Source of the DNA: Sphaeroforma sirkka
Lineage: Eukaryota > Opisthokonta > Ichthyosporea > Ichthyophonida
Assembly (NCBI GenBank): GCA_001586965.3
Contig: LUCW03000145.1
Location: 132,501 to 152,500, forward strand
Length of the DNA: 20,000 nt
Reading direction: 5' to 3'
Below the pieces are notes generated by a model. It was not told where the DNA came from, did not search any database, and worked only from the letters and a program-made list of their open reading frames with translations. Numbering within the stretch: position 1 is the first letter of the stretch; each line of letters starts with the position of its first letter. Position numbers and translations under genes: made by a program. Positions 1 to 8,471 of this stretch are shown here, piece by piece.

Positions 1-112
1 TGTTTAATGTATATCAAGCTAGCAGCAAGGGACAGCACACTCTGGCCTTACTTGCATTTGCTCATGTATGCTATACTCGTGACATCATTACATCCAATAT
101 TCCCTCGATCAG

Positions 113-265
113 ACTGGAGTGACGCTCGCCACAGCTCTCCGGTATAAAACTGAAAGGGCAGAAGCCAAAGTGATCTCGACCAGACACTGGAACACCGATG
201 ACATAGTCACAAATTTCATGGGCGTGATCGCTGAGGTGCCCAAAGATGTAGAGGATGACTTTTTT
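113..265 (+). CDS. KMT5B: KMT5-like exon A: start of SET domain
   Basis: This exon of 51 codons is phase 0 at both ends. The acceptor is the cag at 110-112, behind a pyrimidine-rich stretch; the donor is gtatgt at 266. It encodes the SET-N part, with [18 protein letters not shown], then a hydrophobic MGVIAEV strand and an acidic DVEDDFF end. It joins directly to exon B (VVGQNDFSV), as in animal SUV420H. The open frame continues to 481, but that part is intron. In-frame TGA at 80-82, with no other AG between it and 111, fixes the acceptor. Confidence 0.82.
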
Positions 266-957
266 GTATGTTTCATAGTCCACTTGGCGGGGTCAGTATC
301 AATTAAGAGTGGAGTAAACGGGGCGTTGAAATGTACCTTGAATATAGTTGATAGCAGGTTCGTGTCAGTTGATTTTGATATGATAGGTTGGAGCGTAGTA
401 AGATGCACTCCAGTGACTGTAGAGGTGGCCCTGTTAGTTTTCAGATCAATACTTGCCACCAGGTTGTGCGTATTCGGCTAGACCTACCAGCTACAGCTCC
501 TTCATTGTGATATATGTTTATTATTTAAAATTTCACGGTGGTTGAGAGTATAAAATCGAAGTCCGACATTCAAGAGGATAGTCTCTTCTGGATTAAGACC
601 ACCTTTTGTGGAAGGACGTGCGCCATGTTAGTATAGTTGAACACCTTCCAATCATCCCGATAGCTGATCGCAGCTATCGCAGTGTGGTCGATAGTGGCCT
701 ATCGGTCGTATGTGCTGCCATTAACACGCGGTGTGAGCTCTTCAAATCAATCTCATTGAACTGTTTGCGTTTATTCTGTGGTTGGTACAGGTCGTGGGTC
801 AGAATGACTTCAGCGTAATGTATTCCACTCGGAAAGGATGTGCTCAACTTTGGTTAGGCCCAGCGGCTTATCTGAATCACGATTGCAACCCAAACGCTCG
901 AATCATCCCCACTGGTAGAAGAACAGCCTATGTAAAGGTAAGCTTTGAAGGCACTTA

Positions 958-1008
<51 letters not shown>

Positions 1009-4000
1009 GCATGTATGTATGTATGTATGTATGTTTATGTTATGTATGTATGCATGTATGTGTATGTATGTATGTATGCATGTATATGTATGTATATATG
1101 TATATATGCATATATATGCATATGCAATATATATGTATGTATGTATCAATATATATGATGTATGTATGCATGCATGCATGTATGCATGCATGTATGTATG
1201 TATGTATGTATGTATGTATGTATATTATGTTATATGTATATATATGCATATATGCATATATAATAATATAATATATACACATACATATATTACATAATCA
1301 CAACAATCAATACATCACATCATCATGCATCATCATGTGCATCACCACATCATCACACGCACATCATCGCACATCATCACGCACACGCACGCACATATAT
1401 ATATAATATATATATATATATAATATCATATATATAATATATATATGCATATATATATATATATATATATACATATACATCGCATACATACATACATACA
1501 CGTACGTACATACATACATTACGTACATATATATACATATATATAATATATATATACATACATACATACATGCATACGTACGTACGTACATACGTACGTA
1601 CATACATTACGTTACATACATACATACATGCACGTACACGTACGTACACATATACATACATACGTACATACATACATGCATGCATACATACATACATACA
1701 TACATACGTACATACGTACATACACATACATACATACATACATACGTACATACAAACATACAATACATACATACATATACATACATACATACATAACATA
1801 TATTTGTATATATATATATATATATATATTATTGTATTATTGTATTACATATGTAAGTGCATTTGCCGCCAGTTTAGAATTTTACGCTTAAGATACATGC
1901 TTACAATTTGATCTGAACGCAAAGCCAGCACCTACCCGTACGCGTTGGTTTTTTTTGTGTGTGTATACTTCTGGCCGAGGCTGACAGGTTCGCTGTTTCA
2001 TCAATGACAGGTGATGCGGCCTATAGCGCCCGGCGATGAACTGTTGATCTTTATGGGTCGCATTTCTTCGGTTTGAAGAATGAGTTCTGCCAATGTGCCA
2101 CGTGTGAGATCAATACAGCCAATGCCTTTGACCAACCTAAGCAGGACCGAGTACAGCAGCCCGACTACAGCCAAAAAAATACACAATCACAGCCCAGTGC
2201 CACACAGCATAATATAAGTGTAAAGCCACCCACGAACACACACGCGCAGATACAAACACAGACAGTGACAGATCCACAGACACATAAACAGTCGTCCTCA
2301 CAATCGAGTACACCGTATGACCGAAGTGCGCGCGAGAGCACCGCCAGCAGCACCGGTGACAGCGTCTGCAGCTCCGAGAGCCACATAAGGCATGTGGAGC
2401 TTCAAGCGCGCACAAGTTCAAACGGAAAATTAGCTCGAGAGGATCAATGCCGGGAAGAAGGTTTTGACGAGAGTGGCGTGCAAGCACATAGTACAGGTAG
2501 GCCAGGGATTCAGAAACCAACACAGCAATCGCTCAGACCGAGACGGTCTATTCGCATCGACTACCGCGAAAGCTCGTCGATGATGACGCTCAGCCGGTCG
2601 AATTCTAGCACCGGCAGTGATACATGTGTGTATGATGGTGTGTCTGTGGCTTCACACAAACGCACGGACACACTCGCAACGTCGAAGTCTTGTCGACAGC
2701 CAGTACTGGCACGAACGAGAAGTATGAAGGGCCGGGCGAGTGCGGACAATAGCGATGGCGGTGCGGACAATAGCGATGGCGGTGCGGAAGGGGAGTCTGA
2801 CGCATCTCATGCAAGTTGGGTTGAAAGTGATTCAGACAATATCGGTAGAAGAAGTGCGAGCACGGCCACAGAGTACGCCCCAACAGCCGAAAACTCAGAT
2901 GACCAAAGACATAATAGTAGACATGGCCTGCGGGCGAGTGCCAGCAGAAGCAACAGTGTAGGCGCTAGCTCACGAATTGAGCGGTTAAGTGCAAGCGATC
3001 GATCCAGTTCAGCAGCTAACAGAACGGATAGCAGCACAAACTTATCGGACGAGCAGAGGTCCAGTGCGCATTCTAAGTCTCGAGCTGCAGGGAGGGTGCA
3101 ACGCAGCCAGGTCAAGGCAACCGATCAGTACGAAAGGATAGTGCAGCAGCTGATGGACGCAAAGTATGCGTGCGAGCTTAGTGTTTGTAGTGGACTGGTT
3201 TTGGTCTGTTTTGCGAATGTTGGTTTTGTCGGGGTGTTGTGTAGTGTTAAAGCTAATGCATGTTTGTTGTCAGACTACCTTTTTTAGAAGCAGTGTAAAG
3301 CCTCAGAGGCATGTTCTGTCCACAACTTCAAATTCGTCTGCATTTATTCTTCTACATGCTTGAACTCGCACTTTTCTTGGTCCATAGCAGCCTCAAATAC
3401 CAACCCGAGAAGTCTGATTCGGGAATTGACACCAGCAGTGTGCCAGGTGCGATCAAACGGGTTCTCAGCACTCAAAGGAAACTAGCCACACCGCCCTTGC
3501 CCTTGCAGCGCATCCATTGGGTCAATAAATGGATGAAGGCACAGCCCACCAAACACGTGGCTGTCTATGTGCAACCAAAGGTATTGTCCCAAGTCTGCCA
3601 GGTGTATTTATACGCTTCTTGTTGGGTTTATGTGCCACTGAAGGTGTTGTACTGCACGCTCTCGAAGTTTTTTAAGTGCAATTACAGGTATCGCATATTT
3701 ATTTGAATGTATATTCGCGCTGTTAATTCCAGCCATTAACTGAGATTCTTTTTGTAGTTGTGCGTGTCACTGCGGTGTGATATCACAAAGAGGACGAGGA
3801 ACTATTTGCATGCGAATTTCGCTGGTCACATGCTGGTGGGGTTTTCCCGGATCTACGTGACTATTAGATGTATATCAGATAGTTGCGCACCGTGATGACC
3901 ATGGTGTACTTCGTTACATATGTTCAGAAAAGGGTCTTTTGTAGCTTTTTACAGACTTCATCTTCGTTCGCGCCTGCTTGAGGCGTACCTTAAGATCTTT

Positions 4001-6931
4001 AATTGCCTTTGATATTTTTTTTAGCTGCATTATTTGGCACTGAAGTCATGCTACATCTGATGAAATTTAGATGCATAGCAGGCACAGGCTTGCGATCAAA
4101 GTAAATCAAAGCAAATCAAAGCAAATGTGCATGATGTAATTTTAATCTGTGACCACATAATTGCTTGTCGTCGATAGTACACAAATAAATCCTATCTGTT
4201 CACGTCTACAGGTGCGTATGCAATGTGGCCTATTTTTGTAGACTGACTTGAACTTCTTGTCTCTCTCGCATCTATTCAGTGTCGGTGCCGTTCTCGCCGA
4301 CCCAAACGATCGGCAGAGTATGTAGACGAGGCCACTACTAATTTCTCTTCAGAAAACAACAGTTCACACGCAGCACCGTCCAATGCTCACCCAGCGCACT
4401 CAAAAAGTATCATTTCATTAAATGGTGCACGAACGCGATACAGCTCTCCATCGGCATCTACCACTGCTGAAAGTAGTAGGACGGTGTTGGGTAGTTCCCC
4501 AGCCGGCCCTTCGAGTGGCGGGTGCCACTGTGTGGCTAGTCCCGAGCGGTTGCGTAAGTCGATTGTGCTGAAGCATCACAGCACGCTGTCCGCGTCACAC
4601 ACCCCTCAACAACATGTCGGAAACGTGTTAGGTGGTACGCCATTTATGACAACCTGTCACACGACTGATACACATCAGAGCGTCCATAAGAGACGCCAGC
4701 TGTCGTCGACTTGGCGCTTTGCGCTGTTGTGCCCGCCACCCGCCACCACTGAACAGGATGCACGCACATACACAGCCGCACGGTACCGAAATAGGACACT
4801 GAGCGAGCTGGAGTTCACAGCCTTCGATGTCACGGCCCAGGCACTCCTGCCACAACCCAAGTTGGTGAAGGTCATATATGTGGATGACGATGGCTTAGCT
4901 GCGGAGATTCGGGCAGCCGACAGCGGTGAGTATGATATATCTCTGGCGACTAGTAGGTATCGGCTGGAAACCGACCATGTCGAGATAGACCGCATAGTAC
5001 GGTTTGAGTTGGATGCCTGGCCACACGTGGAGTATGTCAAGGAGAAGCCCGTGCAGCTGGGATCGCGCACAAGTTCGCGCACGCGTAAGATGACGAACGC
5101 TCGAGACATGACTATCGATATGGGTCGGGCTAGTAGAACAGATAGGAATGGCAGAGGCAGGACTGAAAGTAGTCACGTCACTGATATGGCGACGACTGAA
5201 GGCACGAGTGACAATGTGTTTCGTCACAATGTGACACAGCAAACACCTGGCACACACTCACAACGACCCACACACGGCGCGCGACAAAAGGCCTCGAACG
5301 ACACGATCAACACTAATGAGAAGACTGGGATGGACATGGACGCTGTTGTAACTCAGGGCCGTAAACGAAAGCACACAGAAACCGATGCGGTGAGAGCTGG
5401 GGCAGAAGGTCAATTCACGAGCGGTCGAGGTGCACTCCGAGGCAAATCAAAGGGTAAAAAAGGACATAGCCAGGCTCAAGTGGTGGTGTCTTGCAGCGAA
5501 AGCGTATCCGAGTCAGATGGCGAACCCACACTGCAACCGGCAGCGCTGCCCTTGGATGACAGCCGGTGGACACGGATTCAGAATCGAGGACAAACTCAGG
5601 CCCCACAACATACAGGATATGGTGCAAAAGCACGTACTCGAGAGCAAACACGAACGCACGGCGAAAGGCAAGGGGTCACTTACACGGAACAGCAATCACA
5701 CACACAGCTACAACTTGCACCACACACACACGCACAATTGTTCAGCTACAAAAAGCCTTCAGACTATCACAGTGCGCATGGTGGAGAGGGCGGGCGGTAC
5801 ATCGCTAGTGTGGTCATATCATCCTCGTCAGAGGGGAGCGAGTGCGATGAAGGTGACCCATCGTCCATCGCGGTGAACGCGAACAATTCTCCGGGAAAAT
5901 CGAGAAACGCTCACGATAAAAAAATAGACTTGAAACATATGAAGAATAGATTTGAAACTTATATAGATACTGATGACAAGGTATCTGAGGCAAAGGATTG
6001 CGCTGCTACAGAATCTTTGTTCGAGAGATGTCAAGCTGGAAAAGAGAGTGTTCAATGCATGCATGTGATCGACCTTACAACATCGTCGCCGTCTCCCAGT
6101 CCACCTCCAGCCATACAACTGACGGATGCGAGGAGAAAGTCGGGCAAAGATTTCTATGCTGCTGGCAAAATACGCCACGCCGCAGAAACCTTATCGGAAC
6201 CACATGCTTGTGACTCGGATACTACTCCACCTATAGGGGAGGCGGGAAAGATTGCTGCCGCAAGCGCTCCTGGGCGTGCCAATGTCTTGGCAGAGGTGAG
6301 AATACAGGACATACATGGCGGTGTAGTTGATTCTAACGCAATCACAAGGACAACCAAGATCGAAGCTGATACCGAGACCGAAACAGCAACAGCTACCGAG
6401 ACCGAGCCAGAAGACAACAAGGTACCCCACATATCTACGAAGGATGGCGAGTACTTCATCGATGTCGACGCAAGGGCCATCCAGCCAGTCATGGATGGAG
6501 CGAAAACTGGAGATGCAAGGGTGCCTACGATTATTGGTAAGGGATATCCTGGAGGTGTGTCTGTCCGGGCGAGCATGGGTACGCATGACTCTCAGCTGTG
6601 TGTATCGGCCCCGACAAGCACAATGAAAGGAACATGCATACAGACCTCAACACAGAATTCTCTGATATTGGCTAAGGGGATAGCGACGAAAGGTACAGAA
6701 ATTCACACACGTGATAAAACCATGGAATTGTGTACTGCTCTCAGTGGACTGACGCCAAGTAGTGACACGTTTGCAAGCGACGAGGATTTGTCAATTAAGC
6801 AAATGAACTGTATGCACTGCCCGGGAAAGAGGATGGATGAGGTACAATCCGAGCAGATGGAGAAAGAGGGACCCAAAGGGTCTGAGAATCGTTTGAGCTT
6901 CACACTTATGCGAGGTGCGAGAGCATGCTAG
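113..6931 (+). CDS. KMT5B: SUV420/KMT5B-C-like histone H4K20 methyltransferase, 5'-partial, with a frameshift
   Basis: Members of this family methylate lysine 20 of histone H4 (mono to di/tri) on chromatin, using S-adenosylmethionine. Five exons are visible: 113-265, 791-937, 2011-3163, 3388-3580 and 4280-6931. Introns have gt..ag ends and phases agree throughout (0, 0, 2, 0). The family is recognised from the SET core: AKVISTRHW, then [44 protein letters not shown], and the post-[13 protein letters not shown]. All are close to animal SUV420H proteins. The start codon and N-terminus lie left of the window. About 1430 codons are visible, longer than human KMT5B (about 885 residues) because of a long Ser/Thr/Asp-rich tail. 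The reading frame slips by one base at about 2050-2052 inside the SET domain, so the sequence as given does not encode one continuous protein. An orthologue of the KMT5B/KMT5C ancestor is likely; fungal Set9 is a more distant relative. Confidence 0.88.
266..790 (+). other. KMT5-like intron A/B (525 bp)
   Basis: Bounded by gtatgt and tacag. The interior has unremarkable mixed-composition sequence. The open frame to 481 is a carry-over from exon A; I see no other gene or repeat. Confidence 0.75.
791..937 (+). CDS. KMT5B: KMT5-like exon B: catalytic SET core with NHDC
   Basis: This exon of 49 codons is phase 0 at both ends. The acceptor is tggtacag at 783-790 and the donor gtaagc at 938. It encodes [27 protein letters not shown] and GRRTAYVK. 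The NHDC motif is the family's cofactor-binding and zinc-ligand segment. The second Cys found in animal proteins four residues on (NHDCRPNC) is Ala here. The open frame running on into the repeat is not coding. Confidence 0.9.
962..1277 (+). repeat. (TA)n / (TATG)n microsatellite, left arm
   Basis: It opens with about 17 TA units (962-996), continues with long runs of TATG with occasional TGCA interruptions (to about 1215), and closes in TA-rich sequence. The long Tyr/Met/Cys/Val ORFs here on both strands are repeat artefacts. Confidence 0.97.
1313..1396 (+). repeat. Degenerate (CATCA)n / (CACG)n spacer repeat
   Basis: A C/A-rich stretch built from catcatcac, catcatgc and cacgcac words. It lies between the two large microsatellite arms and is the likely loop if they pair. 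Confidence 0.85.
1397..1850 (+). repeat. (TA)n / (CATA, CGTA)n microsatellite, right arm
   Basis: TA-rich at 1397-1472, then CATA units with many CGTA interruptions to about 1800, then TA at about 1803-1829. The order of repeat types mirrors the left arm, and the CATA sequence is complementary to the TATG arm. Confidence 0.96.
2011..3163 (+). CDS. KMT5B: KMT5-like exon C: end of SET, post-SET zinc motif, Ser-rich region
   Basis: The acceptor is tcaatgacag at 2001-2010. The donor gtatgc at 3164 splits an AAC codon completed at 3388. From 2011 the exon reads [14 protein letters not shown], then the frame breaks. From 2052, one frame over, it reads [19 protein letters not shown], which is the F-Y-G motif and the CxCxxC zinc cluster. 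Frame 2052-3163 is open for 370 codons. After the zinc cluster the protein becomes low-complexity and hydrophilic (Gln/Ser/Thr, then Ser/Asp/Arg), and includes a perfect 7-residue duplication at 2740-2781. No further domain is recognisable. Without a correction, translation from 2011 meets TGA at 2074-2076. Confidence 0.85.
2049..2053 (+). other. Apparent one-base deletion (frameshift) in the SET F-Y-G motif
   Basis: The frame carrying DELLIF (2035-2052) and the frame carrying YGSHFFG (from 2052) differ by one base. The family needs these joined as ..IF-YG... One extra T in the short T run at 2050-2052 would join them. The downstream frame has a TGA at 2037, so a different splice site cannot explain it. 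Assembly or sequencing error is the simplest cause; a real broken allele is the alternative. Confidence 0.85.
2740..2781 (+). repeat. 21-bp in-frame tandem duplication
   Basis: Two identical copies of a 21-bp unit (2740-2760 and 2761-2781) sit in the coding sequence, giving two adjacent 7-residue Ala-Asp-Asn-Ser-Asp-Gly-Gly units. This is a typical recent slippage event in a disordered region. Confidence 0.95.
3164..3387 (+). other. KMT5-like intron C/D (224 bp)
   Basis: Bounded by gtatgc and ccatag; GT-rich. The open frame of exon C runs into it to 3287, giving a hydrophobic Cys/Val-rich tail that is not part of the protein. Confidence 0.75.
3388..3580 (+). CDS. KMT5B: KMT5-like exon D: basic linker
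   Basis: This exon of 193 nt has its acceptor at tccatag (3381-3387) and its donor at gtattg (3581). It enters in phase 2 and leaves in phase 0. It encodes a Ser-rich start ([11 protein letters not shown]) and then a basic, more structured stretch ([19 protein letters not shown], then VAVYVQPK). I recognise no domain. Joining to exon E gives VQPK followed by [10 protein letters not shown], a very basic run that could serve as a nuclear localisation or DNA-contact patch (inference). Confidence 0.7.
3581..4279 (+). other. KMT5-like intron D/E (699 bp)
   Basis: Bounded by gtattg and attcag. The only repeat seen is a short run of aaatcaaag words at about 4098-4126. No coding stretch was recognised. 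A hidden phase-0/0 exon cannot be excluded. Confidence 0.65.
4280..6931 (+). CDS. KMT5B: KMT5-like exon E: 884-codon terminal exon with long disordered tail
   Basis: The acceptor is ctattcag at 4272-4279, and the exon stays open for 884 codons to TAG at 6929-6931. It begins [10 protein letters not shown]. Residues about 138-260 of the exon (4691-5060) look folded, with alternating hydrophobic residues such as [20 protein letters not shown] and [19 protein letters not shown] do not recognise this segment. The rest is Ser/Thr/Gln/Glu-rich and probably disordered. It contains basic runs (RGKSKGKKG) and three Val/Ile-rich motifs followed by Ser/acidic residues, at about 5479, 5806 and 6064. Frame and phase agree with exon D, so I assign it to the same gene. 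A separate downstream gene with an unseen start is less likely, since the exon has a good acceptor and no obvious own start. Confidence 0.72.
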   Translation, partial: CRCRSRRPKRSAEYVDEATTNFSSENNSSHAAPSNAHPAHSKSIISLNGARTRYSSPSASTTAESSRTVLGSSPAGPSSGGCHCVASPERLRKSIVLKHHSTLSASHTPQQHVGNVLGGTPFMTTCHTTDTHQSVHKRRQLSSTWRFALLCPPPATTEQDARTYTAARYRNRTLSELEFTAFDVTAQALLPQPKLVKVIYVDDDGLAAEIRAADSGEYDISLATSRYRLETDHVEIDRIVRFELDAWPHVEYVKEKPVQLGSRTSSRTRKMTNARDMTIDMGRASRTDRNGRGRTESSHVTDMATTEGTSDNVFRHNVTQQTPGTHSQRPTHGARQKASNDTINTNEKTGMDMDAVVTQGRKRKHTETDAVRAGAEGQFTSGRGALRGKSKGKKGHSQAQVVVSCSESVSESDGEPTLQPAALPLDDSRWTRIQNRGQTQAPQHTGYGAKARTREQTRTHGERQGVTYTEQQSHTQLQLAPHTHAQLFSYKKPSDYHSAHGGEGGRYIASVVISSSSEGSECDEGDPSSIAVNANNSPGKSRNAHDKKIDLKHMKNRFETYIDTDDKVSEAKDCAATESLFERCQAGKESVQCMHVIDLTTSSPSPSPPPAIQLTDARRKSGKDFYAAGKIRHAAETLSEPHACDSDTTPPIGEAGKIAAASAPGRANVLAEVRIQDIHGGVVDSNAITRTTKIEADTETETATATETEPEDNKVPHISTKDGEYFIDVDARAIQPVMDGAKTGDARVPTIIGKGYPGGVSVRASMGTHDSQLCVSAPTSTMKGTCIQTSTQNSLILAKGIATKGTEIHTRDKTMELCTALSGLTPSSDTFASDEDLSIKQMNCMHCPGKRMDEVQSEQMEKEGPKGSENRLSFTLMRGARAC
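4691..5060 (+). other. Unrecognised folded-looking segment in the methyltransferase tail
   Basis: This is a stretch of about 123 residues in exon E. Its composition differs from the Ser/Thr-rich sequence around it: it is richer in aromatic and aliphatic residues, with a Trp-Arg-Phe start ([12 protein letters not shown]) and strand-like [10 protein letters not shown] and [14 protein letters not shown]. It is probably a small globular domain. A Tudor-like or chromo-barrel fold is possible but I cannot support one. Confidence 0.4.
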
Positions 6932-7100
6932 CTGGCTGACAACATATTGAATTAAGGACCAACAACATCTATAGCCAACACAGGCCAGCTATCGCTGTCG
7001 TTCGATAAATACAGTAACCTAATACAAATGAACCATTCGGATTTAGTATTGCTTAGCTGACAAGAGCGTTTTTTTTTTGCTTGTAAAGTAACAACCATAT

Positions 7101-7558
7101 TTATTTTGGAAGATTCCTCAAGTACAAGGAGAAGATTTGATCTATGAGGCGCTTCTCGATGCTTAAATCGGTGGCAATAATCTTCGGGCCTCCATAGTTT
7201 TTGCACTTCTGCGGCAAAATCAATCTGTTCGCATATTGACGGAATTGCAGGTTAGGTATTTTCTTCAGTCTTGCACAGCAACTGGCCGGTACACACCCTT
7301 CGATCCCAAACGAAAGCAATCGGGGCAGACTGCAACCTCTTTAAGTCCTTGTGCTAATTGCAAAGCATCTAGAATCATGTCCCAATTCATAGGTCAGCTC
7401 CAACTGGCTGATATGATGGCACCTCACGGCCACTTGCGAATCAAATCGTGGTACTTTGGGATATCTTCCACGAGACCTTTGCAGGGCAAAATTTCGACGC
7501 CTGACTGGGTACTCTTGTAGGCCTCTACAGAGTGTCCGAAAAGCATCTTGCCATCGAC
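7101..7558 (-). pseudogene. Unrecognised interrupted coding-like stretch
   Basis: Reading the - strand from 7558 leftwards, one frame gives GHSVEAYKSTQSGVEILPCK, then EDIPKYHDLIRKWP and a TGA. After a second TGA nearby, the same frame continues with MNWDMILDALQLAQGLKEVA and CPDCFRLGSKG. A different frame then carries QFRQYANRLILPQKCKNYGG and IEKRLIDQIFSLYLRNLPK, ending in TAA at 7101. The composition looks like real protein, with CxxC-type and amphipathic helix-like segments. Two in-frame stops and one frame change break it. A decayed gene or mobile-element fragment fits best; a small intron-containing gene is the alternative. I do not recognise the family. Confidence 0.35.
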
Positions 7559-7865
7559 ACTGCACCACCGCTGCGCCGCTCACCGACAACGTGCTGAGTC
7601 CAGCAGCGTTTCATCATTTGGGCAATTTATAACAGGCACATATAATGTTGTTCGTCCATGCTCATGGTCCCATTCCCATTGATAATATTAGTGAGTATAA
7701 GGTGGTGAACGTTTGCTAAACAGCGAGTTCCAGGTGAATTGTGGGGTTTAAGTAGTGGTGCAACTGCTCGTCTGGCGACAGATGGTGTGGTGAGCGAGAC
7801 GCAATAGCGGTGCAGAGAGCCTGCTCTCGCCGCCACCACACTGCGTTTATAAGCGCACTCGCACA

Positions 7866-8109
7866 AGGACACTCTAAGATTGAAATCCCAAGATCTACGA
7901 CGATTACGCCGGTCATGCGCAAATCTATAAAGTGCCAATCAGGTCCGAGCAGACCGCACAAAAGTCAAGGGAGAATATCCCAAGGGCAGGACACTCTTAG
8001 ATTGAAATCCCAAGATCTACGACGACTACGCCGGTCATGCGCAAATCTATAAAGTGCCAATCAGGTCCGAACAGACCGCACAAAAGTCAAGGGAGAATAT
8101 CCCAAGGGC
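7866..8109. repeat. 122-bp direct tandem duplication
   Basis: Copy 1 is 7866-7987 and copy 2 is 7988-8109. They differ at about three positions (ctaag/cttag, gatta/gacta, cgagc/cgaac). The unit is not a multiple of three, so the two copies would be read in different frames. It is therefore probably non-coding. Confidence 0.95.
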
Positions 8110-8111
8110 CT

Positions 8112-8294
8112 TGCGACGTTAGTTCAACGGTGGTCGGCAGCGCCCACGAGCGTCTACCTAAACCACTGAGTGTCACCGAGTTTGAAGCATGGCAACTGCA
8201 ACAGGAATGCGCAATCAGAGCTCGGGGGATAGCCAGACACCTCCCCGCAGATCATTGCTTTGCTCTGTTTCGGTTTATCGATGGTACCACATAA
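8112..8294 (+). other. Coding-looking ORF tail of unknown meaning
   Basis: An open frame on the + strand leaves the tandem duplication and ends at TAA 8292-8294. It includes KPLSVTEFEAWQLQQEC and HLPADHCFALFRFIDG. It looks less random than its surroundings, but has no start, no recognisable domain and no supporting splice partner. It may be a relic or chance. Confidence 0.2.
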
Positions 8295-8465
8295 TGCGAT
8301 ACTGGAAAGAATAGGTATCGGGATATGCATCGATCCCTCCACTGCATAATTGTAATTACAACCCAGAGGGTGCGCCCGTTGTGAGAAATCACGTTTCACC
8401 GACTGTTCATAGTTCAGCATTTTGTGTATGCTACAAATATTAGGCAACTATACATTCGTAGCGAC

Positions 8466-8471
8466 TTTAAT
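8466..8471 (-). promoter_or_regulatory. Possible ATTAAA polyadenylation signal of the C2CD5 homologue
   Basis: On the - strand ATTAAA, the commonest variant of AATAAA, lies about 10 nt after the stop codon. A 3' UTR this short would be unusual, and the motif is common in AT-rich DNA, so this is weak. Confidence 0.25.

Larger units (their letters stand above)
938..2010 (+). other. KMT5-like intron B/C (1073 bp), mostly microsatellite
   Basis: Bounded by gtaagc and gacag. About 900 bp of it is simple repeat (962-1277, 1313-1396, 1397-1850). The last 160 bp are normal sequence leading to the acceptor. Confidence 0.85.

Noticed and set aside
266..481. Continuation of the first KMT5 exon's open frame
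   Set aside because: Conserved SET sequence stops at the gtatgt donor and resumes exactly at 791.
893..907. Loss of the second Cys after NHDC as evidence of a dead enzyme
   Set aside because: The first Cys and the post-SET CxCxxC cluster are kept. I recall related family members lacking the second Cys, so it is weak evidence.
938..1911. Several long ORFs of Tyr/Met/Cys/Val or His/Thr/Ile on both strands
   Set aside because: They are translations of TATG/CATA/TA repeats, open on both strands because the repeats lack stops.
3164..3287. Hydrophobic C-terminal extension of the Ser-rich ORF (possible membrane segment)
   Set aside because: GT-rich intron sequence after a good donor; the next exon joins in phase at 3388.
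4628..6586. Several - strand ORFs opposite the long KMT5 exon
   Set aside because: Shadows of the + strand coding sequence, with no start, splice or domain evidence.
7866..8109. Tandem repeat considered as a CRISPR-like array
   Set aside because: Only two 122-bp units with no spacers, in a eukaryotic genome.
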